From Planctomycetota bacterium (GTDB taxonomy: Bacteria; Planctomycetota; UBA1135; JAKEFM01), in NCBI GenBank assembly GCA_022616055.1, contig JAKEFM010000007.1, positions 1 to 38,857 of the forward strand: a DNA stretch of 38,857 bases. Direction: 5' to 3'. A program made the translations under genes and the position numbers. Position 1 is the first letter of the stretch, and each line of letters begins with the position of its first letter. Below the pieces are notes generated by a model that did no database searches, was not told the DNA's origin, and worked only from the letters and a program-made list of their open reading frames with translations. Positions 30,855 through 38,857 of the stretch are shown piece after piece.

Positions 30855-31291
30855 GGAAGCCCTCGATCGGCGGAAACCCGCGAGCCGGAACGCAGCCGGT
30901 CGGGCGTCGACGGGCCAGGCCGCGAGGTCCTCCTTGGAGGATCCCCGCCGGCGAGTTCCGTCCTCGGCTGGTCCCCGGCCGAGCACGCCTCCGGCTGGGT
31001 CCGATCATCGGCATGAGGGACGGCCCGACCGAAGCGGGCGAGGGTCGCGGGCGGGCCGGGATTGCGCCCTGTCCGGCCGGTCCGGGGGGGAGGCCGGGTC
31101 GGAGCGCGACCGGGTCGTCGTCCGGGGGTGTCCGGGATTCGCGGAACCGCCTGGTCTCCCCCGGTTTGCGATCTCGTAGGGCCCCCGGGGGGGGCCTTCC
31201 TTATGTATAGGGGGGGGTCGAGAGCGGGGGCCGGGTCACAGGCCCGGGGGGGTCTGCTATCCTCGGAGCGCCATCCACGAGGAGGCGTTCC
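30855..31291. other. Divergent intergenic region between sigma gene and FG-GAP gene
   Basis: 437 bp without a gene. A G/C-rich hairpin at 31180-31196 is followed by TTCCTTATGTATAG. Closer to the FG-GAP gene, TGCTATCCT (31254-31262) resembles an extended -10 box. The sigma gene promoter must lie near 30870-31000 but was not resolved. Confidence 0.45.
31180..31196. terminator. GC hairpin with short T/A-rich tail
   Basis: Arms GGCCCCC (31180-31186) and GGGGGCC (31190-31196), 3-nt loop, followed on the plus strand by TTCCTTAT. Shape fits an intrinsic terminator although no plus-strand gene ends just before it. It may instead be a chance G-run pairing. Confidence 0.25.
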
Positions 31292-33007
31292 GTGGTGCAC
31301 GACCCTTCCCGCTCGGTTCCCGCGGTCGCGATCGGCGTGGCCTTCCTCCTGGCGGACGCCGCCGCCCAGCTCCCGATCCTGGCGCAGCCTCTCCCCACCC
31401 CCGCGCCGGCGCCGGGTCCGAGCTTCGGCCTCGCCCTCGCGACCGGCGACGTGACCGGGGACGGCTTCCAGGACGTGGTCGTGGGGGCGCCCACCGACGA
31501 CGCGGCGGGGAACGACGCCGGCCGGGTGTTCGTCCTCCTCGGTCCCGGGCTCACGTCGATCCGCTACCTCGTCCAGCCCGTGCCCGAGCCGGTCGCCGCC
31601 TTCGGCGCAGCGGTCGCCTGCGGCGACGTCGACGGGAACGGCTTCGACGACGTCCTCGTCGCAGCGCCGGGCACCGATGCGCCAGGTGCGACGAACGCGG
31701 GAGCCGCGTTCGTGTTCCTCGGCCCCGGGCTGACGGGCTCCATCCCCATCGCCGAGCCGGTCCCGGAGACGGGCGCCGTCTTCGGGCACTCCATCGCCTC
31801 GGGCGACGTCGACGGGAACGGCGCGGACGACGTCGTCGTGGGGGCGTACATCGCGGACGTCGGGCTCGAGCAGGACGCGGGCGAGGTCTTCGTCTTCCTC
31901 GGTCCGGGCCTCGGGTCGGTCATCCCCCTCGCGGATCCGACGCCGCAGGCCGGCGCGCGGTTCGGGTCCTCGGTCGCGTGCGGGGACGTGGACGGGGGCG
32001 GCGTCGACGACGTGATCGTCGGGGCGCCCCTCGCCTCGCAGGGGTTCCTGGCGGAATCGGGGGAGGCCTTCGTCTTCATCGGTCCGCCCCTGACCTTCTC
32101 CTTCCCCCTCGCGGATCCCACCCCGGCGAACCTCGGCAACTTCGGCGCGCGCGTCGCGGCGGGGGACTTCGACGGGGACGGGTTCGCCGACGTCCTCGTC
32201 GGGTCGCCCGGCTCCGACGCGGGGGGCGTCCAGGCCGCGGGCGAGGCGATCGCCTTCTTCGGTCCGGGGATGAGCACGTCCCTCCCCTTCGCCGAGCCGG
32301 TCCGGGAGGCGAACGCGCGGTTCGGCACCTCCGTCGCGGCGGGCGATTTCGACGGAAACGGCATCGCGGACGCCGTCGTGGGGGCCCGCGACGCGATCGT
32401 CGCGGGGCTCTCCGCGGCCGGGGAGGCGTTCGTCTTCGCCGGCCCGTTGCTCTCCTCGGCGAGCCCTCTCCTCGATCCGACGCCGGAGGCGAACGGCGTC
32501 TTCGGAGCCGTGCTCGCGGCGGGGGACGTCAACGGCGACGGGGCCGACGACGTCGTCGCCTTCGCCTTCGATCCGCCCCCCGTGGGGAACGTCGGCGACG
32601 GCGAGGTCTTCGCCTTCGTCCCCCAGTTCGACCTCGGGCTGAACTCGATCTCTCTCTCCGCGTCGGCGGGTGGAACGGTCACCCTCTCCCTCGACGCCGG
32701 GCTCGCCAACGCGGGTCGCCCGTTCCTCCTGGTCCCCTCGGTGACGGGGACCAGCCCCTGCTTCCCGATCGGGACCGTCTGCCTGCCGATCGCCGTGGAC
32801 GCCATCACCCTCCTCCTCCTCCAGCCGGCGACGGCCCCGATCTTCGCGGGGGTGCTCGACGGCGCCGGCCAGGCGACGCGCTCCTTCCCCTTGCCGCCCG
32901 GGTTCTTCCCGCCGTCCCTGGTCGGGCTGCGGCTCTTCTGGGCCTACCTGCTCGCCCCGCCGTTCGACTACGCCTCGAGGCCGGTGGTCTTCGAGGTGGG
33001 CTCCTAG
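31292..33007 (+). CDS. Exported FG-GAP repeat (integrin-like beta-propeller) protein
   Basis: 571 residues from GTG 31292 (a second GTG follows directly), with GAGGAGG upstream. Signal peptide about 1-27 (VAIGVAFLLADAAAQ). Seven FG-GAP repeats of about 63-65 residues, each with a calcium-loop-like core: GDVTGDGFQD, GDVDGNGFDD, GDVDGNGADD, GDVDGGGVDD, GDFDGDGFAD, GDFDGNGIAD and GDVNGDGADD. This number suits a seven-bladed propeller. The C-terminal about 120 residues (from NSISLSASAGG) form a beta-rich domain of a kind I associate with secreted planctomycete proteins. Likely extracellular; the binding partner is unknown. Its stop overlaps that of the convergent ArsS gene. Confidence 0.88.
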   Translation: MVHDPSRSVPAVAIGVAFLLADAAAQLPILAQPLPTPAPAPGPSFGLALATGDVTGDGFQDVVVGAPTDDAAGNDAGRVFVLLGPGLTSIRYLVQPVPEPVAAFGAAVACGDVDGNGFDDVLVAAPGTDAPGATNAGAAFVFLGPGLTGSIPIAEPVPETGAVFGHSIASGDVDGNGADDVVVGAYIADVGLEQDAGEVFVFLGPGLGSVIPLADPTPQAGARFGSSVACGDVDGGGVDDVIVGAPLASQGFLAESGEAFVFIGPPLTFSFPLADPTPANLGNFGARVAAGDFDGDGFADVLVGSPGSDAGGVQAAGEAIAFFGPGMSTSLPFAEPVREANARFGTSVAAGDFDGNGIADAVVGARDAIVAGLSAAGEAFVFAGPLLSSASPLLDPTPEANGVFGAVLAAGDVNGDGADDVVAFAFDPPPVGNVGDGEVFAFVPQFDLGLNSISLSASAGGTVTLSLDAGLANAGRPFLLVPSVTGTSPCFPIGTVCLPIAVDAITLLLLQPATAPIFAGVLDGAGQATRSFPLPPGFFPPSLVGLRLFWAYLLAPPFDYASRPVVFEVGS

Positions 33008-34134
33008 GTCGTAGCGCCGCCGCAGGAGCTGCCCGCCCCCGCGGTGCAGCCGTAGCAGTGCCGCGCCGTCCGGATGCGGCGCGCGCCGAAGGAGGCGGGG
33101 TCGAAGTCCCGGATGTGGGGACTCGGCAAATCCACCTCGAGGTCGAGCATCTGGTTGAAGTCGCAGTCGTGGATCCGGCCGTCCCAGCCGATCGAGATCG
33201 TGTTCCGGCACATCAGGCCGCCGATCGCGGCGGGATTGAACTCGCGGACCAGCATCTGCATGTACGCCTGGAGGTTCCCCGACTCGAGGAGCCACTCGAG
33301 GAACCGGGAGATCGGCATGTTGTTCAGGGCGATCAGGCGGTCGAAGGCGACGCCATGCTCCCGCAGGAGCCCCGCCTTCCACTCGGCCTCCATCGTGGGC
33401 GCGCCCCCCGACAGGTAGGCGCCCGCGGGGTTGCTCATCAGCGTCAGGCGGCGGCGCGCGTCGCCCCGGCCGTACCCAGCGGCGTTCAGGCGGCGCAGCG
33501 CCTCGATCGAGCGCTCGAAGGCCCCCTCGCCGCGCTGGGCGTCGGTGCGGCTGCGCCGCCAGTGGGGGAGGGAGCAGACGACCTCGACGCCCCGCTCCGC
33601 GAACCACTCCGGCAGGTCGCTCATGCGCGGCACGAGGAGGATCGTCAGGTTGCAGCGGTCGATCACGTGGCGGCCGCGGCGGACGGCCTCCTCGACGAGG
33701 CGGCGGAACTGCGGGTGGAGCTCCGGGGCGCCTCCCGTGATGTCGACCGTGTGCGCGTCGCAGCGATCGAGGGCCGCGAGGCACTCCTCGACGGTCTCGG
33801 AACTCATCATCGCGTCGAAGCGGTCGGGGCCGGCGTCCACGTGGCAGTGCCGGCAGGTCATGTTGCAGAGCTTCCCCAGGTTGATCTGGAAGATCTCGAG
33901 CTTCCCCGGCCGCAGCGGATCGAAGCCGTGGCGGGCGACGTCCCGGTCGAAGTCGGCGGGCCCCGGGCCCTCGAGGGGGAGCGAGGCGAGGACCCGCAGC
34001 TGCTCCTTCGTCGAGGCGAGGGGCGAGGCCCGCCGCAGCAGGGTCTGCGTCGGCTTCGGCCCCGACCGGGGCGAATCGAGCGGGACCCCGAGGTCGAGGA
34101 GGGCGGGCGCGGATCCCTCCGGCGGCGCGGTCAC
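33004..34134 (-). CDS. arsS: ArsS-type radical SAM protein (arsenosugar biosynthesis family)
   Basis: 376 residues from GTG 34134, overlapping the AhpD-like stop (GTGA). Seen: the radical SAM 4Fe-4S motif CNMTCRHC (Cys90, 94, 97) in LGKLCNMTCRHCHVDAGP, the ITGGAPELHP motif, and LMSNPAGAYLSG. C-terminal cysteines follow in GLMCRNTISIGWDG, IHDCDFNQML and the end CYGCTAGAGSSCGG, which probably hold an auxiliary cluster. This layout matches the ArsS family, which joins a ribosyl moiety to methylated arsenic in arsenosugar synthesis. The arsenic methyltransferase ArsM is not in the window, so the arsenosugar role is inferred from family only. Confidence 0.85.
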   Translation of the reverse strand: MTAPPEGSAPALLDLGVPLDSPRSGPKPTQTLLRRASPLASTKEQLRVLASLPLEGPGPADFDRDVARHGFDPLRPGKLEIFQINLGKLCNMTCRHCHVDAGPDRFDAMMSSETVEECLAALDRCDAHTVDITGGAPELHPQFRRLVEEAVRRGRHVIDRCNLTILLVPRMSDLPEWFAERGVEVVCSLPHWRRSRTDAQRGEGAFERSIEALRRLNAAGYGRGDARRRLTLMSNPAGAYLSGGAPTMEAEWKAGLLREHGVAFDRLIALNNMPISRFLEWLLESGNLQAYMQMLVREFNPAAIGGLMCRNTISIGWDGRIHDCDFNQMLDLEVDLPSPHIRDFDPASFGARRIRTARHCYGCTAGAGSSCGGATT

Positions 34135-34463
34135 ATCCCCTTCCGCGAGACGTGCTCCATCATCTGGACGCCGTGGACGAGGGAGGCGCCGCCCCGGATC
34201 GCGGCGGCGACGTGCACGGCCTCCGTCATCTGCTCGAGGTCGGAGCCCTTGCGGAGGCAGTCCTCGCTGTACGCGTCGATGCAGTAGGGGCACTGGACGG
34301 CGTGCGCGACGGCGAGGGCGATGAGCGACTTCTCGCGCGCCGTCAGCGCCCCGTCCTGGAAGACGGCCCCGTACCAGGCGAAGAACTTGTCCGCCAGCTC
34401 CTTCCCCCCCTTCGCGATCTCCCCGAACTTCGGGAGATGCTCGGGCTTGTAGTAGGTCTCCAT
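34131..34463 (-). CDS. AhpD-like carboxymuconolactone decarboxylase family protein, arsenosugar-associated type
   Basis: 110 residues from ATG 34463. Seen: ALTAREKSLIALAVAHAVQ and the redox pair CPYC within QCPYCIDAYSEDCLRKG, typical of AhpD/CMD-family peroxidase-like proteins, with TEAVHVAAAIRGGASL after it. Small AhpD-like proteins of this kind are commonly found next to ArsS genes. The stop overlaps the ArsS start by 4 nt, supporting joint function, perhaps redox protection of the radical SAM step. A further Cys (SEDC) lies three residues beyond AYS. Confidence 0.85.
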   Translation of the reverse strand: METYYKPEHLPKFGEIAKGGKELADKFFAWYGAVFQDGALTAREKSLIALAVAHAVQCPYCIDAYSEDCLRKGSDLEQMTEAVHVAAAIRGGASLVHGVQMMEHVSRKGM

Positions 34464-34781
34464 GGGAACTGTCTCCGCGCCGGAGCGTCGAGGCGCGGCG
34501 GCTACCCTATCGCTTCCGCGGGGGAACTTGAAGGAAGTCGCGGGCGCCATGGGTTGCCCGAGGGGGGCGAGGCGGTACCGATCCGGTGCGACGCCTCCGA
34601 GCACGAATGGGGGGGCTCCTCCGGGTTACGGATTCGACACGGCCGCCCCGCCGTTCCCGGCTCCGGCGGCCCACGGCATCATGCGGGCCACGGCGCTCCC
34701 TCCGCGCGGTCCGCCGCGCGGACCGACGGCATGTCGATTGCAAACCCGAACGGACGGACCACCCCGGATCCGGACCCAGGA
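34464..34781. other. Divergent intergenic region, arsS operon and cytochrome gene
   Basis: 318 bp holding the promoters of both directions. No clear boxes, repeats or genes were recognised. An in-frame ATG at 34731 could extend the cytochrome protein by 17 residues, but the later start is preferred. Confidence 0.45.
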
Positions 34782-37409
34782 ATGGCCCATCTCGTCAGCG
34801 GTGCGTCGATCTTCGCCGCCTTCCTCCTGATCGCCTGCTCCCGGCCCCACCCGGTCGATCCGAAGCCCGGGGCCCCGGCCGGTCCCTCGAGGACGACGGT
34901 GGAAGGGTCCGCCGCGGTGGAGGCGCCGTTCCGCGCGGAGGCGGCCGCCGATCGGTCGCGGTTCGACGTGATGCAGAGCGCCTTCTGCAAGCGCTGCCAC
35001 CCCGACATCTACGCCGAGCACGAGCAGAACACCCACGGCCGGGCCTTCACCGACGAGGAGGTGCGCCTCGCGACGGCGCGGTTCAGCCACCAGGACTGCA
35101 TCATCTGCCACACGCCGCGGCCGGTCTTCGAGACCGGCGTCGGGATGAACCCGATCCGGCGCCACTACGGGCTCGATGAGGGGAACACGTGCATGACCTG
35201 CCACTGGAAGCCGGGCTACGACTACGCCCGGTTCCGGGGAGGGGCCGAGTGCAAGGGGGCGTTCCATCCCGACGTCGGGACCGTCGAGGCCTGCGCCTCC
35301 TGCCACCGCAATCACGGGACCCCCTTCCAGTGGGAGAGGAACCCGAACGGGAAGCCGAGCGGGCGCGTCTGCATCACTTGCCACATGGGCGAGGTCCTGC
35401 GCCCCGTCGCCGTCGGCGGTCCCGAGCGCCTGGTGAAGTCCCACGTCTTCCCCGCCTCCCGCAGCGACAGCCAGAGGCGGCGCGCGTACGACTACCGGGC
35501 GCGAATCGACGGCAACGTCGTCGTCGTCAACATCAAGAACAAGGGCGCGGGCCACAACTTCCCGACCGAGCTGAAGCAGCGCTCCGTCGAGTCCCTCGTC
35601 GTCGTCCGCGACGCCGAGGGGAAGGAGGTCGCCCGCTCGAGGATGGTGTTCCGCGACCCGTACAAGCGGCCCTACGGCCTCGAGCTTCCGGTGAACAGCC
35701 AGATCCCGGGAGGACAGACGCGCAACCACCGCGTGCCGATCCCCGTCGCCTCCGGGACGGTCGAGTGCGAGCTCTTCTTCAAGCTCTACTTCCCGATCGA
35801 GGACCGGCATCGCGACCTCTCCAGCGTCCTCGAGACGCGCCGGATCCCGTTCGAGGGGCTGACGCCGTCGACCGACCCGGTGGTGAGCGAGCCCGAGGTG
35901 AAGGTCGCGACGCCCGAGGGGATCCTGCCCGAGCTGGCCGGGCCGGCGAACCTCGTCGACTACGCCCACCCGCCGATCGGGAAGGTCGCGGTCGACATCC
36001 CCGCCGGCGGCTCGCCGGAGGACGTGCAGAAGCTGATCGATCTCTTCCAGTTCCCCGTGCCGGAGGCGAACGGGAAGGCTCGCGCCTGCCTGGTGGAGAT
36101 CGGCGCTCCGGCCGTGCCCGCCCTCGTCCAGGCGATGGGCTCGTGGGACAACAAGACCTGGAACCAGGCGATGCAGGTCCTCCAGGAGATCGGCGAGCCG
36201 GCGCGGACGGCCGTCGCGAAGGCGCTGGATCACGGCGAGCTCTACGTGCGCCTCCACGCGCGCGAAGTCGCGGCGCGGGCGGGCTGGGGCGGAGACGAGG
36301 AGTCGGCGGCGCTCGGGCGCGGGCTTGCGATGCCCGCCCCGCTCGACCGGGCGAGCGCGGCGCGGGCGATCGGGGAGCTCGGGCTCGGCGGACGGCAGGC
36401 GGCGCTGCGCGGCCTGCTCGCCGACGCCGATCCGGACGTCGTCCGCGCGGCCGCCCTCGCGCTCGCGCAGATCGGCGACGTGAATTCGGTCGACGCGATC
36501 CGCGCGGCCATGGAGGGGGCGCACTACGACGAGACGCGGCGCGACCTCGCCGCTGCGCTGTGCCGCCTCGGCTCGGTGGAGGGCGTGCCGGTCCTCCTCG
36601 GCGGCCTCGACCACCCCGACGACCTGATCCGCGAGAGCTTCTTCGAGGCCTTCTTCCGGGCGACCGGCATGCACCTCGGCTTCGACCCCCTCGGGCCGCG
36701 GCCGGAGCGCCTCGAGGCGATCGCCGCGCTTCAGGCGGCCTGGGCGAAGGAGGGCGGGCCGGACCGCCTCCTGCGCCACAAGCCCGGCGACCGGAAGAAG
36801 GCGGCGCGGGCTTCCAAGCTGGTGAACGACCTCGGCGGGAGCGACATGTCCGCGTCCACCCCGGAGAAGGACCGCGAGATCGAGGAGGAGCTCGCCTCGA
36901 TCGGCGCCGCGGCCCTTCCCGCGCTGGTCCAGGGCCTCAAGTGGGCGCCGGGGTTCGCGGACAAGCGCGCGGCGGTCTGTCGCGTCCTCGGACGGATCGG
37001 CGATCCCCGGGGCGCGCCGGCGCTCGCCTCCGCCCTGCGCGATCCGGTGATCGGCGTCGCCGCCTGGGCCGCCTGGGCGCTCGAGCGCGTGCGCGACCCC
37101 GCCACAGTCCCGGCGCTGCGGCGCTACGAGCAGCGCCTGCATTCGCTCGCGCTCACGGGGGGGATCCCGCAGTCCGCGGGGCCGGTCGACCGGCTCGTCG
37201 GGATGGCCGTCCGGGCGCGACTCCTCCTCGGGGACGAGACCGCCCGATCCGCGGTCGCGGGACTGCTCCTCTCGGAGGACGCGGCCACGCGGCGGCTCGC
37301 GATCGAGGCCCTCGTCGCCACCTACGGCGAGGACCGGGGCTACGACCCGGACGCGGACGCGGGGGCGCGGCGGGAGGCGGCGGCCCGCTGGTCGGAGACG
37401 GGCGGCTGA
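34782..37409 (+). CDS. Lipoprotein fusing five-haem cytochrome c and HEAT-repeat domain
   Basis: 875 residues. ATG 34782 gives a lipoprotein signal ending FLLIAC (Cys19). Five haem-binding CXXCH motifs: CKRCH (69-73), CIICH (106-110), CMTCH (137-141), CASCH (171-175) and CITCH (197-201). A beta-rich middle region (about 225-390) includes KNKGAGHNFPTELKQRS, a stretch found in several planctomycete multihaem proteins. From about 430 onwards are HEAT/PBS-like repeats (ARACLVEIGAPAVPALVQAM, ALAQIGDVNSVDAI, LASIGAAALPALVQGL). Probably a periplasmic electron-transfer protein with a protein-interaction scaffold. No adjacent oxidase or reductase shows its partner. Confidence 0.85.
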   Translation: MAHLVSGASIFAAFLLIACSRPHPVDPKPGAPAGPSRTTVEGSAAVEAPFRAEAAADRSRFDVMQSAFCKRCHPDIYAEHEQNTHGRAFTDEEVRLATARFSHQDCIICHTPRPVFETGVGMNPIRRHYGLDEGNTCMTCHWKPGYDYARFRGGAECKGAFHPDVGTVEACASCHRNHGTPFQWERNPNGKPSGRVCITCHMGEVLRPVAVGGPERLVKSHVFPASRSDSQRRRAYDYRARIDGNVVVVNIKNKGAGHNFPTELKQRSVESLVVVRDAEGKEVARSRMVFRDPYKRPYGLELPVNSQIPGGQTRNHRVPIPVASGTVECELFFKLYFPIEDRHRDLSSVLETRRIPFEGLTPSTDPVVSEPEVKVATPEGILPELAGPANLVDYAHPPIGKVAVDIPAGGSPEDVQKLIDLFQFPVPEANGKARACLVEIGAPAVPALVQAMGSWDNKTWNQAMQVLQEIGEPARTAVAKALDHGELYVRLHAREVAARAGWGGDEESAALGRGLAMPAPLDRASAARAIGELGLGGRQAALRGLLADADPDVVRAAALALAQIGDVNSVDAIRAAMEGAHYDETRRDLAAALCRLGSVEGVPVLLGGLDHPDDLIRESFFEAFFRATGMHLGFDPLGPRPERLEAIAALQAAWAKEGGPDRLLRHKPGDRKKAARASKLVNDLGGSDMSASTPEKDREIEEELASIGAAALPALVQGLKWAPGFADKRAAVCRVLGRIGDPRGAPALASALRDPVIGVAAWAAWALERVRDPATVPALRRYEQRLHSLALTGGIPQSAGPVDRLVGMAVRARLLLGDETARSAVAGLLLSEDAATRRLAIEALVATYGEDRGYDPDADAGARREAAARWSETGG

Positions 37410-37439
37410 CGCCGCGGGGGGGGGGAGTAGCGCGAGCGA

Positions 37440-37548
37440 CGCGACCCACATGGGTCGCGAGGGTGTCGCCTCCCACGACCGGACGGCCGTGGGCGCGCCC
37501 CTGCGCTTCACGGACCTGGAGGTCGTGACGCTGACGGCGTTCTGACCG
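37440..37548. repeat. Palindrome-headed repeat, copy A
   Basis: Begins with a 20-bp inverted repeat (arms CGCGACCCA / TGGGTCGCG, 37440-37459) and ends with CTGACGGCGTTC at 37531-37542. A related copy B lies at 38403-38540. Copy A holds a 31-codon plus-strand frame from ATG 37450 to TGA 37545 ending LEVVTLTAF. It is unclear whether this is coding, a remnant or a structured repeat. Confidence 0.55.
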
Positions 37549-37558
37549 CCGGCGTCCC

Positions 37559-38269
37559 CTAGGGACGGTCCTCGAGGGGGTTCCGGCTGGGCGACTCGCG
37601 CGCAGTCATCCGTTCCAAGAGGCGGACCGCCCCGAACTGGACGAGCCCGTAGATCGCCCCGCAGAGGAGTCCCACGTAGATCTCGGCCCGGAGAGCGTTC
37701 GCCCAGGAGAAGCGGGGCACCCCCGCCCACAGGACGGAGCCGGAGATCGCTCCGAGGACCGCGTAGAAAACGGTCCCGCGACGGAGGGACGCGCGGAGCC
37801 AGGTGGACCTGGCGTACCAGAGATGGGCGACGACGAGGACGGGGGTCGCGACGGCCGCGAGCCGCGTCGCGAGGGGGTCCTTCAGGAACTGCTGGAAGGT
37901 GGGCACGGTGTCGCCGTCGAGGGTCGACGCCAGGACGACCGCGGCCACGTATCCGGCGGCCCCGAGGATCGGGGCCGGCAGGGCGAAGACCCACCGGCGG
38001 AAGGCGAGCGCGAGCGTGATCCCGATGCCGAGGCCGATCCCTCCGCCGACCCAGGCGCACGCCGCCCAGAGACTGACCGAGTACTTGTCGAGCAGGACCT
38101 GGGCGGCCCCGGCGTCCAGGACGCCGCCGAGCGCGCCGGCCGCCGCGAGGAGGAAGGGGAGGACGATCCGTCGGGCCGGCCCGGCCTTGTCGAGAAGGCG
38201 AACTCCGACGGGACCCGCCGGATGGCCGGCCGGCGAATCGGGGGCGAGCGCTTGGTCGAAGTAGTGCAC
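37559..38269 (-). CDS. Polytopic membrane protein, function unknown
   Basis: 236 residues from GTG 38269, with GGAAGGAG 7 nt upstream; the longer frame to 38503 is rejected because it enters repeat copy B and loses the hydrophobic pattern. About six hydrophobic segments: IVLPFLLAAAGALGGVLDAG, LWAACAWVGGGIGLGIGITL, VFALPAPILGAAGYVAAVVL, LAAVATPVLVVAHLWYA, YAVLGAISGSVLWAGV and IYVGLLCGAIYGLVQFG. Charged residues between segments suggest inner-membrane location. No family was recognised. It lies between two related palindrome-headed repeats. Confidence 0.7.
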   Translation of the reverse strand: MHYFDQALAPDSPAGHPAGPVGVRLLDKAGPARRIVLPFLLAAAGALGGVLDAGAAQVLLDKYSVSLWAACAWVGGGIGLGIGITLALAFRRWVFALPAPILGAAGYVAAVVLASTLDGDTVPTFQQFLKDPLATRLAAVATPVLVVAHLWYARSTWLRASLRRGTVFYAVLGAISGSVLWAGVPRFSWANALRAEIYVGLLCGAIYGLVQFGAVRLLERMTARESPSRNPLEDRP

Positions 38270-38402
38270 GATGACGCTCCTTCCGGGGTGGTCCTCCCTC
38301 GACGCGGCGAAGAGGGGGAGTTTCGAGCCGCGGGAGGCCTGGACTTGACGGAGGAGATCCCGCGCCGCGGGACGGATCCGGGGAGGCGGAACCGAACGGC
38401 GC

Positions 38403-38540
38403 CGCGACCCACGTGGGTCGCGATGCCCCCTGTGACAGCGCCTGCCGGATCGTGAGGGTGACGCGTTCCACGCCCGGGCGGTCGGAGCGCCCTCCCTCCG
38501 CACGAACCTCGAGGTCCTGATCCTGACGGCGTTCGGACCG
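38403..38540. repeat. Palindrome-headed repeat, copy B
   Basis: A perfect 20-bp palindrome (10-bp half CGCGACCCAC) at 38403-38422 matches that of copy A except at one central base. The end CTGACGGCGTTC (38523-38534) also matches. In between, similarity is partial (GGGTGACGC, CGAACCTCGAGGTC) with roughly 29 nt of extra length. Same orientation as copy A. Confidence 0.55.
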
Positions 38541-38628
38541 GGGGGGGGGCCACGTCCCCGGGGACCCCTCGCGGTTACGATCCGGGGCGAGCGGAATAAT
38601 CAAGGAGGGCAGGCCCTCGGAGCATCGC

Positions 38629-38857
38629 GTGCGCAGGTGGATCCTCGCGGGCGCTTTCGCGGCCCTCCTGGCGGCGGGCGTGGCGGCGATCCTCCGTATC
38701 CGCGTCACCGATTTCCCTGGCTCGTTGTCCCCGTCCGGGTTCACCGGAGCCGCCGCGACACCTCCAGGCTCCGGCGAACCCCAGCCGGAGGCGGAGGGAC
38801 CGAGTTCCGGTCCTGCCCCGACCAGGAAGGCTCCGACTCCCGGCTCGCGCCCTTCCA
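38629..38857 (+). CDS. Membrane-anchored or exported protein, cut by right window edge
   Basis: The frame is open to the last base, 76 codons visible. GTG 38629 has GGAG 6 nt upstream. The N-terminus is RRWILAGAFAALLAAGVAAI, a basic residue pair followed by one hydrophobic helix, so a signal or anchor. After it comes a Pro/Gly/Ser-rich linker without recognisable domain (GSGEPQPEAEGPSSGPAP). An AATAAT at 38595-38600 may be a -10 box. Nothing can be said about function. Confidence 0.6.
   Translation, partial: MRRWILAGAFAALLAAGVAAILRIRVTDFPGSLSPSGFTGAAATPPGSGEPQPEAEGPSSGPAPTRKAPTPGSRPS

Noticed and set aside
30737-33784. Minus-strand open frame across the FG-GAP gene
   Set aside because: The plus strand has seven FG-GAP repeats with a signal peptide; the antisense repeats are only their mirror.
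34626-38744. Minus-strand open frame of over 1300 codons opposite the cytochrome gene
   Set aside because: It lies antisense to clear CXXCH motifs and HEAT repeats and has no recognisable fold.

Overview
The window is very GC-rich with compact, tightly packed genes. It looks like a planctomycete-type chromosome fragment, possibly from a metagenome. The reasons are two secreted seven-repeat beta-propeller proteins (SBBP and FG-GAP) with C-terminal domains of a style common in Planctomycetota, a small ECF sigma/anti-sigma pair, a truncated protein resembling the planctomycete squalene-cyclase-repeat proteins, and a lipoprotein joining multihaem cytochrome c to HEAT repeats. The phylum assignment is inference; no rRNA or tRNA gene was seen. 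Many adjacent genes overlap by ATGA or GTGA, so translational coupling appears common here.

Layout. 1-0.7 kb: a truncated exported protein running off the left edge, preceded by what looks like an ECF sigma factor remnant. 1.0-7.1 kb: a complete RND efflux operon (outer-membrane factor, lipoprotein adaptor, AcrB-like pump). 7.2-8.5 kb: an AAA/DUF4143 ATPase with a perfect inverted repeat upstream. 8.6-12.2 kb: a four-gene minus-strand cassette, XRE-ImmA regulator-protease, MazF-like toxin, Nudix hydrolase and S41 peptidase, in which every junction is a 4-nt overlap. A 63-bp near-identical piece of the S41 gene lies at the far side of the cassette (12312-12374), which points to a rearrangement. 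12.4-17.5 kb: an SBBP beta-propeller protein and a membrane-anchored carboxypeptidase-regulatory-like protein. 17.7-20.9 kb: a serine beta-lactamase-like hydrolase, a DMT permease and a VOC protein.

21.6-28.4 kb: a plus-strand cluster that looks compositionally milder than its flanks. It holds an FAD lactone-oxidase-like enzyme, a GMC oxidoreductase with a four-cysteine motif, a PhoD-like metallophosphatase without an export signal, a probable circularly permuted NlpC/P60 protein and, after a gap, a small one-helix membrane protein. I do not know a described pathway with this gene set.

28.7-34.5 kb: an ECF sigma/anti-sigma/TPR-like operon, an FG-GAP protein, and an ArsS-type radical SAM gene coupled to an AhpD-like gene (arsenosugar-type pair). 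34.8-38.9 kb: the cytochrome-HEAT lipoprotein, a polytopic membrane protein flanked by two related palindrome-headed repeats, and the start of a membrane-anchored protein cut by the right edge.

The best candidates for something undescribed are the XRE-ImmA protein whose C-terminus resembles a MazF-antitoxin tail, sitting in the overlapping cassette, and the two-oxidase/PhoD/NlpC cluster.
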